Shown piece by piece: positions 1 to 7,729 of a stretch of 64,000 nucleotides of DNA. Location of the stretch: assembly GCF_014204935.1 (NCBI RefSeq), contig NZ_JACHMJ010000001.1, forward strand, positions 248,001 through 312,000. The letters are read 5' to 3'. This stretch comes from Conyzicola lurida (GTDB lineage Bacteria; Actinomycetota; Actinomycetes; Actinomycetales; Microbacteriaceae). The translations under genes and the position numbers were made by a program. Under the pieces are notes generated by a model. The model was not told where the DNA came from. It ran no database searches and saw nothing but the letters and a program-made list of their open reading frames with translations. Numbering within the stretch: position 1 is the first letter of the stretch; every line of letters starts with the position of its first letter.

Positions 1-165
1 GTGCGCGAACTCGTCGACGCCGCCCGGCGCGACCACCCCGCGACGCTGGTGGTCGACATGGGCTGGCCCGACACCGACCGGCGCTACGCCGACGTCGCGA
101 CCTTCGGCGCATCGCGGCACGTGGGCGAGGCGCTCGCCGCCTGGCTGGAAGGGACAGCACCATGA
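1..165 (+). CDS. C-terminal end of a glycoside hydrolase family 3 protein (5' truncated)
   Basis: An open frame enters the window and stops at the TGA at 163-165, so only about 54 C-terminal residues are visible. They contain VVDMGWP, followed by ADVATFGASRHVGEAL and a short acidic/alanine tail. In my recollection this pattern ends actinobacterial GH3 beta-N-acetylhexosaminidases (NagZ-like), where the C-terminal domain resembles a Rossmann fold. The stop overlaps the start of the ROK kinase gene (ATGA), so the two are translationally coupled. With nagB next, the enzyme probably releases amino sugars that the following genes phosphorylate and deaminate. The catalytic domain is outside the window, so the substrate is inferred from context. 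Confidence 0.7.
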   Translation: MRELVDAARRDHPATLVVDMGWPDTDRRYADVATFGASRHVGEALAAWLEGTAP

Positions 166-1070
166 GGATGGGTATCGACATCGGCGGCACGAAGACCGAG
201 GCGGTGACCGTCGCCGACGACGGCACGGTCGTCGACCGGGTGCGGCTCGCCACGGGATTCGGCGCCGAGGCCGTGATCGCGTCGACCGTCGACGCGGTCG
301 GGCGGCTGACCGCGGCGAGCGGCGGCGCGAGGTTCTCCAGCGTCGGCGTGGGAATTCCGGGGGCGGTGGATGCCGCGACCGGACGCGTCTCGCACGCGAT
401 CAACCTCGGCCTCGACCGTCTCGACCTGGGCGAGTTGCTCGCCGCGGAACTCGGCACGCCCGTGCGCGTCGAGAACGATGTGAACGCTGCCGCGCTCGGC
501 GCCTTCCACCTGCTGGAACAGCCGGCCGCGGCATCCATGTCGTATCTCAATCTGGGCACCGGCCTCGCCGCCGGTCTCGTGCTGCGCGGCGAACTGTGGC
601 GCGGCGCCCGCGGCGGTGCGGGCGAGATCGGGCACATCCTGGTCGACCCCGCCGGCCCGCTCGACCTCGACGGCCAGCACGGCGGGCTCGAGGCGATGGC
701 CTCCGGGTCGGGGATCGCGCGCCAGTGGGCCCGCGGCGACGGCAACGCGGTGAGCGCCGTGCTCGACGCGGCCGACGCCGGCGACGAGCGTGCGGTCGAG
801 ATCAGGCGGCGGCTCTACGAGGGCGTGGCACACTCGGTGCGCATCCTCGTGCTGACCGTCGACGTCGACCTCGTCGTCATTGGCGGCGGTATCGCCGGGC
901 TGGGCGACCGCGTGCTCGGCGGCGTGTTCGAGATCCTCGACTCCTGGAGCGCGCAGTCGCCGTTCATCGAATCGCTCGGCCTCGCCGAGCGTCTGCGCCT
1001 GCTTCCGGCCGGCGCGCCCGTCGCCGCACTCGGCGCCGCACACCTGGGAGGCACATCGTGGCCGAAGTAG
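162..1070 (+). CDS. ROK-family sugar kinase, probably N-acetylglucosamine kinase
   Basis: This 302-residue protein has the ROK/ASKHA architecture: phosphate-binding DIGGTKT at residues 6-12, a second phosphate loop around LNLGTGLAAG (about 130) and GEIGHI (about 155-160), which carries a conserved ROK histidine. Many ROK proteins have a CxCGxxGCxE zinc motif after that histidine; here the same place reads DGQHGGLEAM, so the zinc cysteines are absent. The gene sits between a GH3 fragment (4-bp overlap) and nagB (13-bp overlap), which points to N-acetylglucosamine or another amino sugar as substrate rather than glucose. The cytoplasmic role would be ATP-dependent 6-phosphorylation. Glucokinase or a regulatory ROK protein cannot be fully excluded, but there is no N-terminal helix-turn-helix. 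Confidence 0.8.
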   Translation: MRMGIDIGGTKTEAVTVADDGTVVDRVRLATGFGAEAVIASTVDAVGRLTAASGGARFSSVGVGIPGAVDAATGRVSHAINLGLDRLDLGELLAAELGTPVRVENDVNAAALGAFHLLEQPAAASMSYLNLGTGLAAGLVLRGELWRGARGGAGEIGHILVDPAGPLDLDGQHGGLEAMASGSGIARQWARGDGNAVSAVLDAADAGDERAVEIRRRLYEGVAHSVRILVLTVDVDLVVIGGGIAGLGDRVLGGVFEILDSWSAQSPFIESLGLAERLRLLPAGAPVAALGAAHLGGTSWPK

Positions 1071-1828
1071 TCATCGTCCCGTCGGCGGCGGAGGGCGGAT
1101 CGATCCCGGCCGCCGCCATCGCGGCGCTCGTCACCGCGAAGCCCGACGCCGTGCTCGGACTCGCCACCGGCTCCACGCCCCTGACCACCTGGCAGGCGCT
1201 CGCGGGCCGCGGGCTCGACCTGTCGCGCGTGCGCGGGTTCGCGCTCGACGAGTACGTCGGGCTGCCGGCCGGGCACCCCGAGAGCTACCGCTCGGTGATC
1301 ACGCGCGAGGTGGTCGAGCCGCTCGGCCTCACGCCCGCGCTCGTGCGCGTGCCCGGCGACGACGGCCTGCCGCTCGAGGGTGCCGGCGATCGCTACGAGT
1401 CCGACATCCACGCCGCCGGCGGCATCGACCTGCAGATCCTCGGCATCGGACGCACGGGGCACATCGGCTTCAACGAACCCGGCTCCTCGCTCGCGTCGCT
1501 CACGCGGGTGAAGACGCTGACCGAGCAGACCCGCATCGACAACGCGCGCTTCTTCGACTCGGTCGACGACGTGCCGGTGCACTGCATCACGCAGGGGCTC
1601 GGCACGATCCTGCGGGCGCGGCACCTCGTGCTGCTCGCGTTCGGTGCGGGCAAGGCGGCGGCGATCGCGGCCGCGCTCGAGGGACCGGTCTCCGCGTCGA
1701 CCCCCGGGTCGGTGGTGCAGTTGCACCCGCGCGTCACCGTGGTCGTCGACGAGGATGCCGCGGCCGACCTCGCGCACGCGGACTACTACCGCTACGCCTG
1801 GGCGAACCGGCTCGACTGGGAGCGTTAG
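1058..1828 (+). CDS. nagB: Glucosamine-6-phosphate deaminase
   Basis: From the GTG at 1058 the product is 256 residues, the usual NagB length; the open frame runs further upstream but only as out-of-frame shadow of the kinase gene. Motifs seen: LATGSTPLTTW near residue 35 (phosphate-binding loop), FALDEYVGLP near 65 (catalytic Asp region) and GIGRTGHIGFNEPGSS near 128-143, the NagB signature. The position before GHIGFNEP is Thr, where Asp or Asn is common. The enzyme converts glucosamine-6-phosphate to fructose-6-phosphate and ammonium. The start overlaps the end of the ROK kinase gene by 13 bp, so the two are probably co-translated. nagA lies just downstream on the opposite strand, 13 bp away. 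Confidence 0.93.
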   Translation: MAEVVIVPSAAEGGSIPAAAIAALVTAKPDAVLGLATGSTPLTTWQALAGRGLDLSRVRGFALDEYVGLPAGHPESYRSVITREVVEPLGLTPALVRVPGDDGLPLEGAGDRYESDIHAAGGIDLQILGIGRTGHIGFNEPGSSLASLTRVKTLTEQTRIDNARFFDSVDDVPVHCITQGLGTILRARHLVLLAFGAGKAAAIAAALEGPVSASTPGSVVQLHPRVTVVVDEDAAADLAHADYYRYAWANRLDWER

Positions 1829-1841
1829 GCCGCTTTAGTGC

Positions 1842-2984
1842 CTAGACGACCTTCGTGCCGTCCGCCCAGACTCCGGTGACCTGCCAGGCGTGGTCGAGCA
1901 GCACGGCGTCGGCGGCGAAGCCGGGGGAGAGCAGTCCGAGCCGGTGCTCGTACGCGATGGCCTTGGCGGGGGTGTGGGTGAGCGCTTCCACCGCGGCGCG
2001 GGGCTCGACGCGCGACCGGGTGATCGCGTTGCGTAGGGCCGCGTCCTGCGTGAGGGTCGAGCCGGCGATCGTGGGGGTGCCGCGCAACCGCGCGATCCCC
2101 TCGTGCACCGTGACGGTGAGCGAGCCGAGCGTGTAGTCGCCGTCGTGCGACCCCGCGGCGGCCATCGCGTCGGTGACCAGCGCCACGCGACGCGGCGCCG
2201 ATGCGAAGACCATCGCCGCGACATCCGGATGCACGTGTTCGCCGTCGAGGATGAGTTCGATCGTCACGCGCTTGTCTTCGAACGCGGCGACGACGGGGCC
2301 GGGGGCGCGGTGGTGGATGCCGGGCATGGCGTTGAAGGCGTGGGTCAGGATGCGGGCTCCGCGGTCGAACGCGCGCTTCGCGAGGTCGAAATCGGCCTCG
2401 GTGTGGCCGATGGCCACGGCGACCCCGGACTCGACGAGCACGTCGATCGACTCGAGCGCGTTCGGCAGTTCGGGGGCGAGGGTGATCTGCCGTAGCGTGC
2501 CGCGGGCGGCGCCGATGAGTTCCTCGATCTCGTACGGCGCGGGGTCGCGCAGGAACTCGCCGTTGTGCGCGCCGCGACGGCCCGGGGCGAGGAACGGCCC
2601 CTCGAGGTGCGATCCGAGCACGAGCGGATCGGCGTCGGCGATGTCCGCGATCTCGGTGAGGCTCGTGCGCAGGCTGGCGAGCGGGTTTGCGACGAGGCTG
2701 ATCACCGAGCGGGTGGTGCCGTGCGCGCGGTGGGTGGCGAGGGCCGCCGCGATCTCGATCGGGCCGGTGTCGTACGAGTGCCCGCCGCCGCCGTGCCCGT
2801 GCAGGTCGATGAACCCGGGGACGAGCCAGTGCCCGCCGACGTCGACGCGCTGGGCGTCGCGGGGGAGTTCCGGCAGCTGTCCGCTGCCGGTCGACAGGAT
2901 CGTGTCGCCCTCGACGAGCATCCAGAAGTCGTCGACCTGGCCGTGCGCGTCCAGCTTGCGGGCGTGTTCGAAGAGCGTGCTCAT
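1842..2984 (-). CDS. nagA: N-acetylglucosamine-6-phosphate deacetylase
   Basis: This 380-residue amidohydrolase-superfamily protein has FIDLHGHGGGG with the HxH metal pair at 62/64, SHLEGPFLAPGRRGAHN near 123-139 (metal-binding Glu), IGHTEA near 192, LTHAFNAM near 214 and LVTDAMAAAG near 270 (catalytic Asp). It would hydrolyse GlcNAc-6-phosphate to glucosamine-6-phosphate and acetate, feeding NagB. It is convergent with nagB, with stops only 13 bp apart and no long terminator between them. Upstream on the same strand, purU ends 33 bp before its start, so it may be read from the purU promoter or from one inside that gap. Confidence 0.94.
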   Translation of the reverse strand: MSTLFEHARKLDAHGQVDDFWMLVEGDTILSTGSGQLPELPRDAQRVDVGGHWLVPGFIDLHGHGGGGHSYDTGPIEIAAALATHRAHGTTRSVISLVANPLASLRTSLTEIADIADADPLVLGSHLEGPFLAPGRRGAHNGEFLRDPAPYEIEELIGAARGTLRQITLAPELPNALESIDVLVESGVAVAIGHTEADFDLAKRAFDRGARILTHAFNAMPGIHHRAPGPVVAAFEDKRVTIELILDGEHVHPDVAAMVFASAPRRVALVTDAMAAAGSHDGDYTLGSLTVTVHEGIARLRGTPTIAGSTLTQDAALRNAITRSRVEPRAAVEALTHTPAKAIAYEHRLGLLSPGFAADAVLLDHAWQVTGVWADGTKVV

Positions 2985-3017
2985 GCGCTCAGCTTAGGGA
3001 GTGAGTCGCCGTCAGAA

Positions 3018-3875
3018 CTACCTGAAAATGATCGTGCGGGCGCGGTCGAGAAGCACGCGGTGCTCGGAGAACCACTTCACCGCCTGGGTGAGGGTGCGGC
3101 TCTCCTCGTCCTGACCGATCGAGACGAGCTCGGCCGGGGTGCGCGAGTGGTCGACCCGCACCACGTTCTGCTCGACGATCGGTCCCTCGTCGAGGTCGCT
3201 CGTCACGAAGTGCGCGGTAGCGCCGATGAGTTTCACGCCGCGGGCGTGTGCCTGCTTGTACGGGTTCGCGCCCTTGAATCCGGGAAGGAACGAGTGGTGG
3301 ATGTTGATGGCCTTACCGCCCAGTGCCGCGCACAGCTCGGGGGAGAGGATCTGCATGTAGCGGGCGAGCACGACGAGTTCGATGTCGTGCTCCTCGACGA
3401 CCTCGAGCACGCGCTGCTCGAAAGCCTTCTTCGACTCGGGGTCGGTCACGGCGCGGTGCTCGAACGGCACCCCGTAGAACTCGGCGATGTCGGCGAGGTC
3501 GGGGTGGTTGCTCATCACCAGCGGCATGTCGATCGCGAGCTGGCCGGCGCGCTCGCGGTAGAGCAGGTCGTTGAGGCAGTGCCCGGCCTTCGAGACGAGC
3601 ACGAGGGTACGCAGCGGGCGGCCCACAACGTCGAGCTGCCAGGTCATGGCGTAGCGGTCGGTCACGGGGGCGAGCGCGGTTTCGAACTGTTCCCGCGATG
3701 CCGCGGACTCGACCTGCAGGCGCATGAAGAACGTGCCGGTGTCGTCGCTGGAGAACTGCTGCGACTCGGTGATGTTGCCCTGCGCTTCGACGATTGCCCC
3801 GCTGATGGCGTGCACGATGCCGGGTCGGTCTTCGCAGACGAGGGTCAGGATCCAGTGCGTCGAAGTGTCAGTCAC
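3018..3875 (-). CDS. purU: Formyltetrahydrofolate deformylase
   Basis: The GTG at 3875 gives 285 residues, the normal PurU length, and has GGAG just upstream; the longer open frame would only add unrelated residues overlapping the divergent gene. The N-terminal ACT domain (about residues 5-80, starting TLVCEDRPGIVHAISG) is followed by a formyl-transferase fold with NIHHSFLPGFKGANPY and the downstream Asp-containing TSDLDEGPI. PurU hydrolyses 10-formyl-THF to formate and THF, balancing the one-carbon pool and supplying formate for purine synthesis. It is divergent from an MFS gene with about 95 bp between. glyA and folD lie 3.8 kb away, so the neighbourhood is rich in folate one-carbon functions. 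Confidence 0.93.
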   Translation of the reverse strand: MTDTSTHWILTLVCEDRPGIVHAISGAIVEAQGNITESQQFSSDDTGTFFMRLQVESAASREQFETALAPVTDRYAMTWQLDVVGRPLRTLVLVSKAGHCLNDLLYRERAGQLAIDMPLVMSNHPDLADIAEFYGVPFEHRAVTDPESKKAFEQRVLEVVEEHDIELVVLARYMQILSPELCAALGGKAINIHHSFLPGFKGANPYKQAHARGVKLIGATAHFVTSDLDEGPIVEQNVVRVDHSRTPAELVSIGQDEESRTLTQAVKWFSEHRVLLDRARTIIFR

Positions 3876-3969
3876 CGCTCCAGAGTATTCTGGAAAAGTT
3901 GCCCAGCTTGTACACGGCAGCCCGCCGGACGGCGCACGCTCCACAGAAAACTCCGAACGGACCTCCCCG

Positions 3970-5193
3970 TTGACTTCGCGCGACACCGCACCGACCACCA
4001 CCCAGCCGTTCCCCTGGGTGGGCCTCCTCGTGCTCGCCGGGGCGATCTTCGTCTCGGTCACGAGCGAGTTCCTGCCGACCGGACTGCTGCCGGACATGGC
4101 CCGCGAGCTCGACGTCTCGGAGTCTCGGATCGGCCTCCTGGTCACGATCTTCGCGGGAACCGTGGTGCTCACGACCACCCCGCTCGCCGCCCTGACGCGC
4201 CGCTACTCGCGCAAGTACCTCGTGGTCGCCGTTCTCCTCGTCGTCGCGACCGGTAACGTGCTCGCGGCCCTCGCCCCGACCTACGAGATCCTCATCGGCG
4301 CGCGCATCATCGGCGGTCTCGCGCACGGCCTCTTCTGGGCGGTCGTCGGTGCCTACGCCGCCCACCTCGTGCCCAAGCACCAGATCGGCCGCGCCGTGGC
4401 GATCACGAGCGGCGGCGGCACCGCGGCCTTCGTGCTCGGTGTGCCGCTCGGCACCGCCCTCGGCCACGCTCTCGGCTGGCGTCTCGCGTTCGCGACGATC
4501 GGCATCGTGGTGCTCGTGCTCGCCGCCCTGGTGCTGCGCTTCCTGCCGGCGGTCAACCACCACGTGTCGCTGGCCACCGGCGAGATCGCGCTGCCCGCCC
4601 GCAAGGACCGCAGCCTCCCCGCCGTCGTCATCCTGCTCGTGATCATCATCATCGTGATGACCGGCCACTACCTCTTCTATACGTACATCACCCCGTGGCT
4701 GACGGAGGTGGGCGGCTTCGACGCCGACTCGATCCCGATCCTGCTGTTCCTCTTCGGTGGCGCGGGTGCCGTCGGACTCGTCCTCGCCGGCCTGGTCAGC
4801 GACCGCTTCCCGCGCGGAGGTCTGGTCGTCGCGACCGCCATCGTCGCGGCATCCGTTCTGGCCGTCGGCTTGTTCTCGGGCTCGCAGGTCGTCGTCATCG
4901 TGGCGTTCGTGCTGTGGGGCGTGCCGTTCGGCGGGGTGCCCGCGATGCTGCAGGCGCGCATGCTGCACACGGCGTCGGTGCGTCTGCGCGACCTCGCCTC
5001 CGCGCTCTACACGACGGCGTTCAACTTCGCGATCGGCTTCGGCGCCTTCGTCGGCGGCCTGCTGCTCGACGGCGCCGGCCTGATCGTGCTGCCGTTCTGG
5101 GACGCGGCACTGATCGGCTTCGGCGTCCTGTTCATGCTGCTGACCAACGCGTGGCTGACGGCGCGGGCGCGGCGGCCGCGGGCGGTCAAATAG
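3970..5193 (+). CDS. MFS transporter, 12-TM DHA1-like (AraJ/Cmx-type)
   Basis: The most plausible start is the TTG at 3970, giving 407 residues beginning just before the first membrane helix (VGLLVLAGAIFVSVTSEFLPTGLLP). The extended upstream frame is only shadow of purU. The protein shows about 12 hydrophobic helices, the inter-helix 2-3 segment ALTRRYSRKYL that matches the MFS loop signature, and the FLPTGLLPDMA motif typical of sugar-efflux or chloramphenicol-efflux DHA1 transporters. It would be a proton-driven exporter in the cytoplasmic membrane; the substrate is unknown. Start confidence is moderate because no clear ribosome-binding site is visible. Confidence 0.82.
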   Translation: MTSRDTAPTTTQPFPWVGLLVLAGAIFVSVTSEFLPTGLLPDMARELDVSESRIGLLVTIFAGTVVLTTTPLAALTRRYSRKYLVVAVLLVVATGNVLAALAPTYEILIGARIIGGLAHGLFWAVVGAYAAHLVPKHQIGRAVAITSGGGTAAFVLGVPLGTALGHALGWRLAFATIGIVVLVLAALVLRFLPAVNHHVSLATGEIALPARKDRSLPAVVILLVIIIIVMTGHYLFYTYITPWLTEVGGFDADSIPILLFLFGGAGAVGLVLAGLVSDRFPRGGLVVATAIVAASVLAVGLFSGSQVVVIVAFVLWGVPFGGVPAMLQARMLHTASVRLRDLASALYTTAFNFAIGFGAFVGGLLLDGAGLIVLPFWDAALIGFGVLFMLLTNAWLTARARRPRAVK

Positions 5194-5242
5194 CCCGGTA
5201 GCGGGCCGGGCCGGGTCGGGCCGGATGCGCACCGCGGTCACG

Positions 5243-5349
5243 GTTCGCAACTCAGGCTGGATCGGCCGGTCGGGCCCCGCGCGGCGGTTGCGGGCCCGGA
5301 ATCCCGGGCTACCGGCATCCGTGAACTACATTCTGCCTGAGTTGCGAAC
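5243..5349. repeat. 107-nt inverted-repeat element, CGCAACTCAGG family, copy 1
   Basis: Perfect 15-nt arms GTTCGCAACTCAGGC (5243-5257) and its reverse complement (5335-5349) flank a GC-rich interior that itself has inverted segments (GCCCGG near 5294). It lies in the 305-bp gap between two convergent MFS genes. The same core recurs at 34859-34948, and degenerately near 61486. A simple terminator would need a shorter loop, so this looks more like a REPIN- or MITE-type doublet; that is inference. Confidence 0.7.
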
Positions 5350-5431
5350 ACGGGCGAGCGGCGGAGTCCGGGATGCCGCGGCGAGCTGCCGCCCGGACCC
5401 GCTGGCGCGCGCGGCCGGTTAGTCAGCGCCG

Positions 5432-5490
5432 CAGAAGTGTCACAAATGGCCCCACCCCGATGCCGGGTGGGGCCATCTGTGACACTTCTG
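5432..5490. terminator. 26-bp hairpin between convergent genes
   Basis: Arms at 5432-5457 and 5465-5490 pair over 26 positions with a single mismatch, around a 7-nt loop (core GTGTCACA and GGCCCCACCC). It ends 8 bp from the stop of the minus-strand MFS gene and lies downstream of the plus-strand one, so it can terminate both. No long T-run follows. The stem is far longer than the surrounding terminators, and a mobile hairpin is also possible. Confidence 0.65.
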
Positions 5491-5498
5491 GTGGGCGA

Positions 5499-6968
5499 CT
5501 AGCCCATGTGCACCGCGGTGCCGCCCTTGAGCAGGTCGTCCTTCGACGGCCGGATCAGGAAGAACGCGATCGGTGCGGCGAGCAGCATCAGGGCCGCGGC
5601 GCAGACGAACGCCGCCGAGTAGCCGCTGACCAGCGCGCCGAACTGCGCGGTGGGCGACGAGGCGTTGTCGGCGAGGTAGCTCGAGATCGCCGAGGTGTAG
5701 AGCGCGGTGAACAGCGCGGTGCCGATCGATCCGCCGATCTGCTGGGTGGCGGTGACCGCGGCGCTCGCGACGCCGGCGTCGTGGTCTTCGACCCCGGCCA
5801 GTGCGACGTTCTGCAGCGGCACGAAGATCGCGCCGAGACCGATGCCGAGCACGACGAGGCCGGGCAGCACCTCGAGCAGGTAGTTGCCCTCGACCGTGAT
5901 GAACGACAGGTAGAAGAGACCGGCGGCCGCGAGGATCGGGCCGACCGTCATCGGCAGGCGCACGCCGATCTTGGGCAGCACGTTCGACAGGATGCCGACC
6001 GTGACCATGATGACCGCGGTCATCGGCAGCGAGGCGAGTCCGGAGAGCAGCGGCGAGTAGCCCAGCACGATCTGGAAGTAGAAGATCAGGAAGAGCAGGC
6101 CGCCGAGCAGGGCCGAGCCGGTGAGGGCCGAGACGAGGAAGGCGCCACCGCGCACCTTGTTCACGATGACGCGCAGGGGCAGCAGCGGGTTGGAGACGCG
6201 CGACTCGACGAGGACGAACGCGGCGAGCAGCACGACGCCGAGCGCCAGCAGGCCGATCGTGTCGAGACGGCCCCAGCCCTCTTCGGCGCGGGAGAACCCG
6301 AACACGAGCGAGGCGAGACCGGCGACCACGAGGACCGTTCCCGGGATGTCGTACTTGGTGTTGCCGTGTGCACGGCTCTCGGTCATGAACACGAGTGCGC
6401 CGATGATCGCGACGATCGCGATCGGCACGTTCACGAGCAGGCACCACTCCCAACTGGCGAACTCGGCGAGGGCGCCGCCGAGCAGCAGGCCGACGGCGGC
6501 GCCACCGCCGCCGATCGCGCCGAAGACGGCGAACGCCTTGATGCGCTCCTTGCCGCCGGGGAACGTGATGGTGAGGATCGCGAGTGCGGCCGGGGCGAGC
6601 AGTGCGGCGAAGACGCCCTGCAGCGCTCGCGCGGCGAGCAACATCTCGGTGTTGACGGCGAGGCCGCCGATCGCGGAGGCGATGGCGAAGCCGATCATGC
6701 CGACGATGAAGGAGCGCTTACGGCCCCAGTAGTCGGCGACGCGGCCGCCGAGCAGCAGCAGAGAGCCGAATGCGAGGGCGTAGATGGTGACGACCCAGGT
6801 GCGGTCGCCGTCGGTCATGCCGAGTTCGATCTGGGCGTCGGGCAGAGCGATGTTCACGATGGTTCCGTCGAGGATCACCATGAGCTGGGCGAGCGCGAGG
6901 ACGGCGAGCAGCCACCAGCGATGGGTGGGTGCGGGGGTCGCGGGTGTTTCGGGCAAAGGAGAAGACAT
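5499..6968 (-). CDS. MFS drug exporter, DHA2/EmrB-QacA type (14 TM)
   Basis: This 489-residue protein has about 14 predicted membrane segments. It shows LDGTIVNIALPDAQ near residue 33 (family motif with the membrane-buried Asp), GRVADYWGRKRSF near 75-87 (MFS loop) and a central DHA2-type motif around NVALAGVEDHDAGVASA. It would be a proton-coupled exporter of drugs or metabolites. It is divergent from a TetR-type gene whose start overlaps a perfect 12-bp palindrome, the standard layout of a regulator with its pump. The start at 6968 precedes a short hydrophilic Pro-rich tail before helix 1; no clear ribosome-binding site is seen, so a slightly later start is possible. Confidence 0.87.
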   Translation of the reverse strand: MSSPLPETPATPAPTHRWWLLAVLALAQLMVILDGTIVNIALPDAQIELGMTDGDRTWVVTIYALAFGSLLLLGGRVADYWGRKRSFIVGMIGFAIASAIGGLAVNTEMLLAARALQGVFAALLAPAALAILTITFPGGKERIKAFAVFGAIGGGGAAVGLLLGGALAEFASWEWCLLVNVPIAIVAIIGALVFMTESRAHGNTKYDIPGTVLVVAGLASLVFGFSRAEEGWGRLDTIGLLALGVVLLAAFVLVESRVSNPLLPLRVIVNKVRGGAFLVSALTGSALLGGLLFLIFYFQIVLGYSPLLSGLASLPMTAVIMVTVGILSNVLPKIGVRLPMTVGPILAAAGLFYLSFITVEGNYLLEVLPGLVVLGIGLGAIFVPLQNVALAGVEDHDAGVASAAVTATQQIGGSIGTALFTALYTSAISSYLADNASSPTAQFGALVSGYSAAFVCAAALMLLAAPIAFFLIRPSKDDLLKGGTAVHMG

Positions 6969-7012
6969 TAAGAGAGCGGGATCCTGTCGTACGAACTAGT
7001 TGGTTGGGTTAG

Positions 7013-7024
7013 GTATGATCATAC
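7013..7024. promoter_or_regulatory. Palindromic operator candidate between MFS pump and TetR gene
   Basis: GTATGATCATAC is a perfect 12-bp palindrome lying 3 bp before the chosen TetR start and about 45 bp upstream of the pump start. Palindromes at this place are usual TetR operators, so self-repression and pump repression are inferred. Binding has not been shown. Confidence 0.5.
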
Positions 7025-7026
7025 TC

Positions 7027-7599
7027 ATGAGAAGTGACGGAGAAGCGACACGGGCCAGAATTCTGGATGCCGCAGCCCACGAATTCGCCGAACACGGCCT
7101 CGCCGGGGCCCGGGTCGACCGCATCGCGGCCGCGGCCAGCGCCAGCAAAGAGCGCCTCTACGCCTACTTCGGCGACAAGCGTTCGCTCTTCGTCGCTGTG
7201 CTCACCGACCACATGCAGGACATCACCGACTCGATGCCGATGTCGCCGCGCGATCTCGTCGGCTTCGTCGGCGGCATCTTCGACTTCGCCCAGGAGAACC
7301 CGGAGCACTTCCGCATGATGCAGTGGGCGAAGCTCAGCGGCGACCTCGACCTGCTGCCCGAGGTGCCCGCGGCCGTCGTCGAGCGGGACGCGCGGGTCAT
7401 CGCCGAAGCGCAGGCGCTCGGTCTGGTCGACCCGGAATGGTCGCCGCGAGAGCTCTTCGGCCTGCTCTTCGCCCTCGCGACATCCGAGGTCTATTTCCCT
7501 CTCGCGGACACGGATTCGGCCGACCTCGCCAGCAAACGGGCCGCGGTCGTGCGCGGAGCGGCGAAACTCATCGCTGTGCCCGACGCCGCCGTCCGCTAG
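7027..7599 (+). CDS. TetR/AcrR-family transcriptional regulator
   Basis: This 190-residue protein has an N-terminal TetR helix-turn-helix (about residues 6-50: [16 protein letters not shown], then [23 protein letters not shown]) and an all-alpha ligand-binding domain. In-frame starts exist at 7015 and 7027; the second puts the protein at typical length and leaves the palindrome upstream. Divergence from the EmrB-type pump suggests that it represses the pump and is released by its substrate. No Shine-Dalgarno sequence is obvious, so the mRNA may be leaderless. The riboswitch of glyA begins 7 bp after its stop. Confidence 0.87.
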   Translation: MRSDGEATRARILDAAAHEFAEHGLAGARVDRIAAAASASKERLYAYFGDKRSLFVAVLTDHMQDITDSMPMSPRDLVGFVGGIFDFAQENPEHFRMMQWAKLSGDLDLLPEVPAAVVERDARVIAEAQALGLVDPEWSPRELFGLLFALATSEVYFPLADTDSADLASKRAAVVRGAAKLIAVPDAAVR

Positions 7600-7605
7600 A
7601 CTTTT

Positions 7606-7680
7606 CGAGTCGCAACTGGCGTTGAGATGGGTAACCATCAGGGAGCGAAGACTCATCGATTTGGCCGTACGCCTGGGCCG
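7606..7680 (+). promoter_or_regulatory. ZTP (pfl-type) riboswitch aptamer upstream of glyA-folD
   Basis: The sequence follows the ZTP/pfl aptamer order known for Z-nucleotide sensors. P1 is GAGTC (7607-7611) with GACTC (7650-7654). Next come the conserved ACTGGCG (7615-7621), a P2 hairpin GATGG-gtaa-CCATC (7626-7639), the GGGAGCGA joining strand, and the second subdomain with the hallmark ACGCCTGGGC (7669-7678) closed by GGCC pairs. ZTP builds up when 10-formyl-THF is short, and known pfl RNAs switch on folate and purine genes. Placement directly before glyA-folD fits that role. The call rests on matching motifs by eye. Confidence 0.88.
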
Positions 7681-7708
7681 AACGGATACCGTTAGTTCTG
7701 TCCGTTCG
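7679..7708 (+). promoter_or_regulatory. Putative expression platform of the ZTP riboswitch
   Basis: CGAACGGA (7679-7686) pairs perfectly with TCCGTTCG (7701-7708), and the left arm starts inside the last bases of the aptamer. A competing hairpin AACGG-ata-CCGTT (7681-7693) uses the same bases, so the two folds exclude each other. No T-run follows and the ribosome-binding site AAGGAG is at 7716-7721, so control of translation or of a distal step is more likely than a simple terminator. This is inference from pairing. Confidence 0.5.
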
Positions 7709-7729
7709 TCACCGCAAGGAGTCCCGCCA

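Noticed and set aside
5373-6971. Long plus-strand open frame (532 codons) opposite the EmrB-type exporter
   Set aside because: Its translation is a low-complexity Arg/Asp/Glu/Gly mix without any domain, the mirror of a membrane-protein gene in GC-rich DNA. The minus-strand frame has clear MFS motifs.
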